A DNA stretch of 6,754 nucleotides from Gammaproteobacteria bacterium (GTDB lineage: Bacteria > Pseudomonadota > Gammaproteobacteria > Pseudomonadales > Pseudohongiellaceae), in NCBI GenBank assembly GCA_003556835.1, contig PWQG01000333.1:1-6754 (forward strand). The letters run 5' to 3'. Below the pieces are notes generated by a model, which saw only the letters and a list, made by a program, of their open reading frames with translations, searched no databases and was not told the DNA's origin. The translations under genes were made by a program, and so were the position numbers. Each line of letters opens with the position of its first letter. Within the stretch, counting starts at the first letter, position 1. Positions 4,857-6,754 of this stretch are shown piece after piece.

Positions 4857-5324
4857 ATGATGAAGAAACTGAACGCAATAGCCCTTTCAGCCCTGCTCCT
4901 GCCAGCACTTTCACTTGGTTCGGTGGCCTTCGCCGGCGACCGTAACGGCGGTGACAGGCAGGCGGATGGGCAGCCTGCACAAGTTCAACAGGTAGACAGG
5001 CAGGCGGGCGGACAGGCTGAGCAACAGCGGTATATCAGCCACAAGCCTGCCGGCGCATTCCACGCCGACGAGCTCATCGGCAGCAAGGTCAAACACCGCG
5101 GCTCCGGCGAGGATATCGGAACGGTGCAGGACCTGATCATCGGTGACGATGGGCAGGTTGTGGGTGTTGTCCTGACGACAGGTGGATTCCTGGGCCTGGG
5201 CGGACAAGACGTTGCCCTCAGCTGGGGCCAGCTCGAGCACGCCCGGGAAGACGACGAGTCGGTGTTCTACGTGGACATGGAAGAAGACGCCCTGCGCAAC
5301 GCACCTGAATACGAGAAGGACTGA
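4857..5324 (+). CDS. Exported PRC-barrel domain protein
   Basis: The product is 155 residues. A signal peptide (MMKKLNAIALSALLLPALSLGSVAFA, cleavage near residue 26) is followed by a hydrophilic Gln/Gly/Asp-rich linker (about 27-62). A PRC-barrel beta-domain follows (about 68-128: HADELIGSKVKHR, DIGTVQDLIIGDDGQVVGVVL, GQDVALSWGQL). PRC-barrel domains occur in photosynthetic reaction-centre H subunits, RimM and many small envelope proteins, where they bind other proteins or surfaces. The role here is not known and it lacks a membrane anchor. The ATG pair at 4857/4860 is chosen because GGAGAG lies just upstream and it begins a typical signal peptide; an upstream in-frame TTG at 4809 has neither. 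The linker contains a 14-codon partial duplication (GACAGGCAGGCGG at 4953 and 4995). A structured 3' region with a terminator follows. Confidence 0.85.
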   Translation: MMKKLNAIALSALLLPALSLGSVAFAGDRNGGDRQADGQPAQVQQVDRQAGGQAEQQRYISHKPAGAFHADELIGSKVKHRGSGEDIGTVQDLIIGDDGQVVGVVLTTGGFLGLGGQDVALSWGQLEHAREDDESVFYVDMEEDALRNAPEYEKD

Positions 5325-5340
5325 TCCGTCACCCCCCTTA

Positions 5341-5459
5341 GGGGCGTAATAACGCCCCGAAAGTGGTCGACTCAGACGTTGTAATCCATGTCGACCGCGC
5401 AGGTTCACACGCCTGCGCTCCGGAAGGTAGGGGCTTGCAGACATGCTGCAGGCCCTTTT
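5341..5459 (+). ncRNA. Structured 3' region: four consecutive stem-loops (possible small RNA or leader)
   Basis: Four inverted repeats follow one another after the PRC-barrel gene. They are GGGGCGT/ACGCCCC (5341-5358, 4-base loop), GGTCGAC/GTCGACC (5365-5371 with 5390-5396, 18-base loop), GCGCAGG/CCTGCGC (5397-5403 with 5412-5418, 8-base loop) and GGGCTTGCAG/CTGCAGGCCC (5431-5455, 5-base loop) with a T-tract. The second and third are directly adjacent, so they could stack coaxially. It may be a 3'-UTR-derived small RNA or a protective 3' end. A leader of the glycosyltransferase gene is another option, though that start is 175 bases downstream. I do not recognise a named riboswitch class. Confidence 0.35.
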
Positions 5460-5460
5460 C
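5430..5460 (+). terminator. Rho-independent terminator after the PRC-barrel gene
   Basis: A 10-base stem, GGGCTTGCAG (5431-5440) with CTGCAGGCCC (5446-5455) and one G-U pair, has a 5-base loop and is followed by TTTT (5456-5459). It lies about 105 bases after the PRC-barrel stop codon, which leaves an unusually long structured 3' untranslated region. Confidence 0.85.
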
Positions 5461-5634
5461 TCTATCCACGTATGCCGACATTCCCTATTTGATGCCACGG
5501 GCCGCAAACCACACGACATTTTGCAAGTGTGCTTGGCGCCGAATTCCGGGCAGCAGTGCAGACGTATGCCCTGTGCCTGCCATACTTCACGCTGTCAGGC
5601 AAACGGCCGAAGGAACCGGACATAGGGCTCCCAT
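5461..5634. other. Leader region of the glycosyltransferase gene; no gene seen
   Basis: These 174 bases lie between the terminator and the ATG at 5635. They presumably contain the promoter of the glycosyltransferase gene. TTGCAA (5521-5526) could be a -35 element, but no matching -10 at 16-18 bases is convincing. The ribosome binding site is weak (AGGG at 5624-5627). Confidence 0.35.
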
Positions 5635-6754
5635 ATGCAGGTGGATTCAGCCGAGAACGACCGGGATTCCCCGGAGGCCAGCAAGCCTAATCGTGGGGTC
5701 GTTGCCATCTATGTCGCTGTGGCGCTGGCCTATGTCATCTGGCGCTCCGGAACGTTCAACCCTGACGCCCCAATATTCTCCGCACTGGTTTTCGGTGCCG
5801 AGTTGTTCGGCATTGTCACCATGTTGTTACTGCTGCACATGTGTTGGCGATTGCCCCACCGTAAGGCTCCAGCGCCCGAGCGCAACCTGACCGTGGATGT
5901 GTTCGTGACCACGTACAACGAACCTGTCGAGGTGGTCAGGCGGACGCTGCTGGCAGCAAGCTATATGGAGTACCCCCACCAGACATGGCTGCTTGATGAT
6001 GGAAACCGGCCGGAAATGCAGTCACTGGCTGAAAGACTTGGCTGCCGCTACCTGGCCCGGTCGGAAAATATCGACGCCAAGGCCGGTAACCTGAACAATG
6101 GCCTGGCCAACAGCAATGGTGCCATTGTGGCGATTTTCGATGCCGACCACGCCCCCCATATGCGGTTCCTGATGGAAACACTGGGGTATTTCCGCGACAG
6201 GAATGTGGCCTTCGTCCAGACACCCCAGGAGTTCTACAACCTCGACTCCTACCAGCACCGGGTCAGTGCAAGGCGAAAGAACCTCTGGACGGAGCAGTCC
6301 CTGTTTTTCAATGTGGTTCAGCGCGGCAAGGATTACTGGAACGCCGCCTTCTTCTGTGGCAGTTGCGCTCTGCTGCGCCGCAGTGCTCTGGACAATATCG
6401 GCGGCTTTGCCACGGGATCCGTTACGGAAGACCTGCACACCTCCCTTCGGCTCCACGAGAAAGGGTACGCATCCGTCTATCACCCACACGCGCTGGCCTA
6501 CGGCATTGCTGTCATGGACGCTCGCGAGTACATGCGCCAGCGGTTGCGTTGGGGGCAGGGAGCCATGCAGGTCTGGCGCCGGGAGCGGGTGCTGACAAAC
6601 CGGAACCTAACGATTCCTCAGCGGTTGAATTACTTCTCCAGCATTGTCACGTACTTTGACGGGTGGCAGCGTGCCATCTTCTACACGGTTCCCTCATTCG
6701 CACTGCTTTCAGGGAAGCTCCCCATCAGCATTACCGTACTCGAGTTCCTGCTGA
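5635..6754 (+). CDS. Membrane-bound cellulose-synthase-like family 2 glycosyltransferase (partial, runs off window)
   Basis: The first 373 residues of a processive inverting GT2 enzyme of the BcsA/cellulose-synthase-like type are visible. Two N-terminal transmembrane segments (about 21-37 and 47-71) precede the cytosolic catalytic domain. DVFVTTYNEP (88-97) begins the nucleotide-sugar fold, and LLDDGN (119-124) supplies the first Asp pair. FDADH (168-172) is the DxD metal and UDP site, TED (264-266) supplies the catalytic base Asp266, and QRLRW (302-306) is the Q(Q/R)xRW acceptor/channel motif of processive synthases. Hydrophobic sequence after about residue 330 begins the next membrane helices. 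The C-terminus, including any c-di-GMP-binding PilZ domain, lies beyond the window. ATG 5635 is the only good start after an in-frame TAG at 5623. The likely role is exopolysaccharide synthesis at the inner membrane; the sugar and polymer cannot be read. A bcs operon is not established here. Confidence 0.9.
   Translation, partial: MQVDSAENDRDSPEASKPNRGVVAIYVAVALAYVIWRSGTFNPDAPIFSALVFGAELFGIVTMLLLLHMCWRLPHRKAPAPERNLTVDVFVTTYNEPVEVVRRTLLAASYMEYPHQTWLLDDGNRPEMQSLAERLGCRYLARSENIDAKAGNLNNGLANSNGAIVAIFDADHAPHMRFLMETLGYFRDRNVAFVQTPQEFYNLDSYQHRVSARRKNLWTEQSLFFNVVQRGKDYWNAAFFCGSCALLRRSALDNIGGFATGSVTEDLHTSLRLHEKGYASVYHPHALAYGIAVMDAREYMRQRLRWGQGAMQVWRRERVLTNRNLTIPQRLNYFSSIVTYFDGWQRAIFYTVPSFALLSGKLPISITVLEFLL

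Noticed and set aside
5341..5460. Known riboswitch (cyclic-di-GMP, guanidine, SAM or fluoride type) upstream of the glycosyltransferase gene
   Set aside because: None of the conserved core motifs of these classes could be found by eye, and the terminator is 175 bases before the start codon. Only an unnamed structured RNA can be supported.
5363..5890. 175-codon plus-strand frame across the stem-loop region and the start of the glycosyltransferase gene
   Set aside because: It overlaps the terminator and the glycosyltransferase N-terminus in another frame. The latter has the GT2 catalytic motifs, so this frame is a shadow.

Overview
The window looks like a chromosomal segment of a GC-rich gammaproteobacterium. 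The evidence is a YggX-type iron/oxidative-damage protein beside tRNA-Phe, a TRAP solute-binding protein with an acidic mature region, and strong Shine-Dalgarno sites. A halophilic or haloalkaliphilic member (for example the Ectothiorhodospiraceae) would fit the acidic exported proteins. That placement is an inference from composition only.

Layout. Positions 2-271 hold a complete yggX. A good sigma70-type promoter (277-305) then leads into tRNA-Phe (GAA anticodon, 316-391, CCA encoded). The last 45 bases of this tRNA recur as a direct repeat at 2046-2090 (44 of 45 identical). The 1.7 kb between the copies therefore has the form of a small genomic island integrated in the 3' end of tRNA-Phe. 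The island carries one convincing gene, a uracil-DNA-glycosylase-fold protein on the minus strand (926-1708) with its own promoter. It has no recognisable integrase. A 21-base two-unit repeat lies just inside each end (457-477 and 1868-1888) and could be a recombinase arm-type site. A strong terminator (2098-2137) directly follows the second tRNA copy and was probably the tRNA's own terminator before the insertion.

Right of the island are a TRAP-type periplasmic binding protein with no membrane subunits in view (2500-3666) and, convergent to it, an exported matrixin-type zinc metallopeptidase (3907-4638). An exported PRC-barrel protein (4857-5324) is divergent from the peptidase. Its 3' region (5341-5459) holds four consecutive inverted repeats ending in a rho-independent terminator and may be a structured or small RNA. 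The window ends inside a membrane-bound, cellulose-synthase-like family 2 glycosyltransferase (5635 to the edge).

How the parts relate. The genes on the right are mostly single transcription units for envelope or periplasmic functions: solute capture, proteolysis, a PRC-barrel protein and polysaccharide synthesis. They do not form an obvious pathway. The part most worth attention is the tRNA-Phe island: a minimal, integrase-less element whose only clear cargo is a divergent UDG-superfamily protein. That arrangement suggests a mobile, possibly anti-phage, DNA-base-excision function, which is a hypothesis only.
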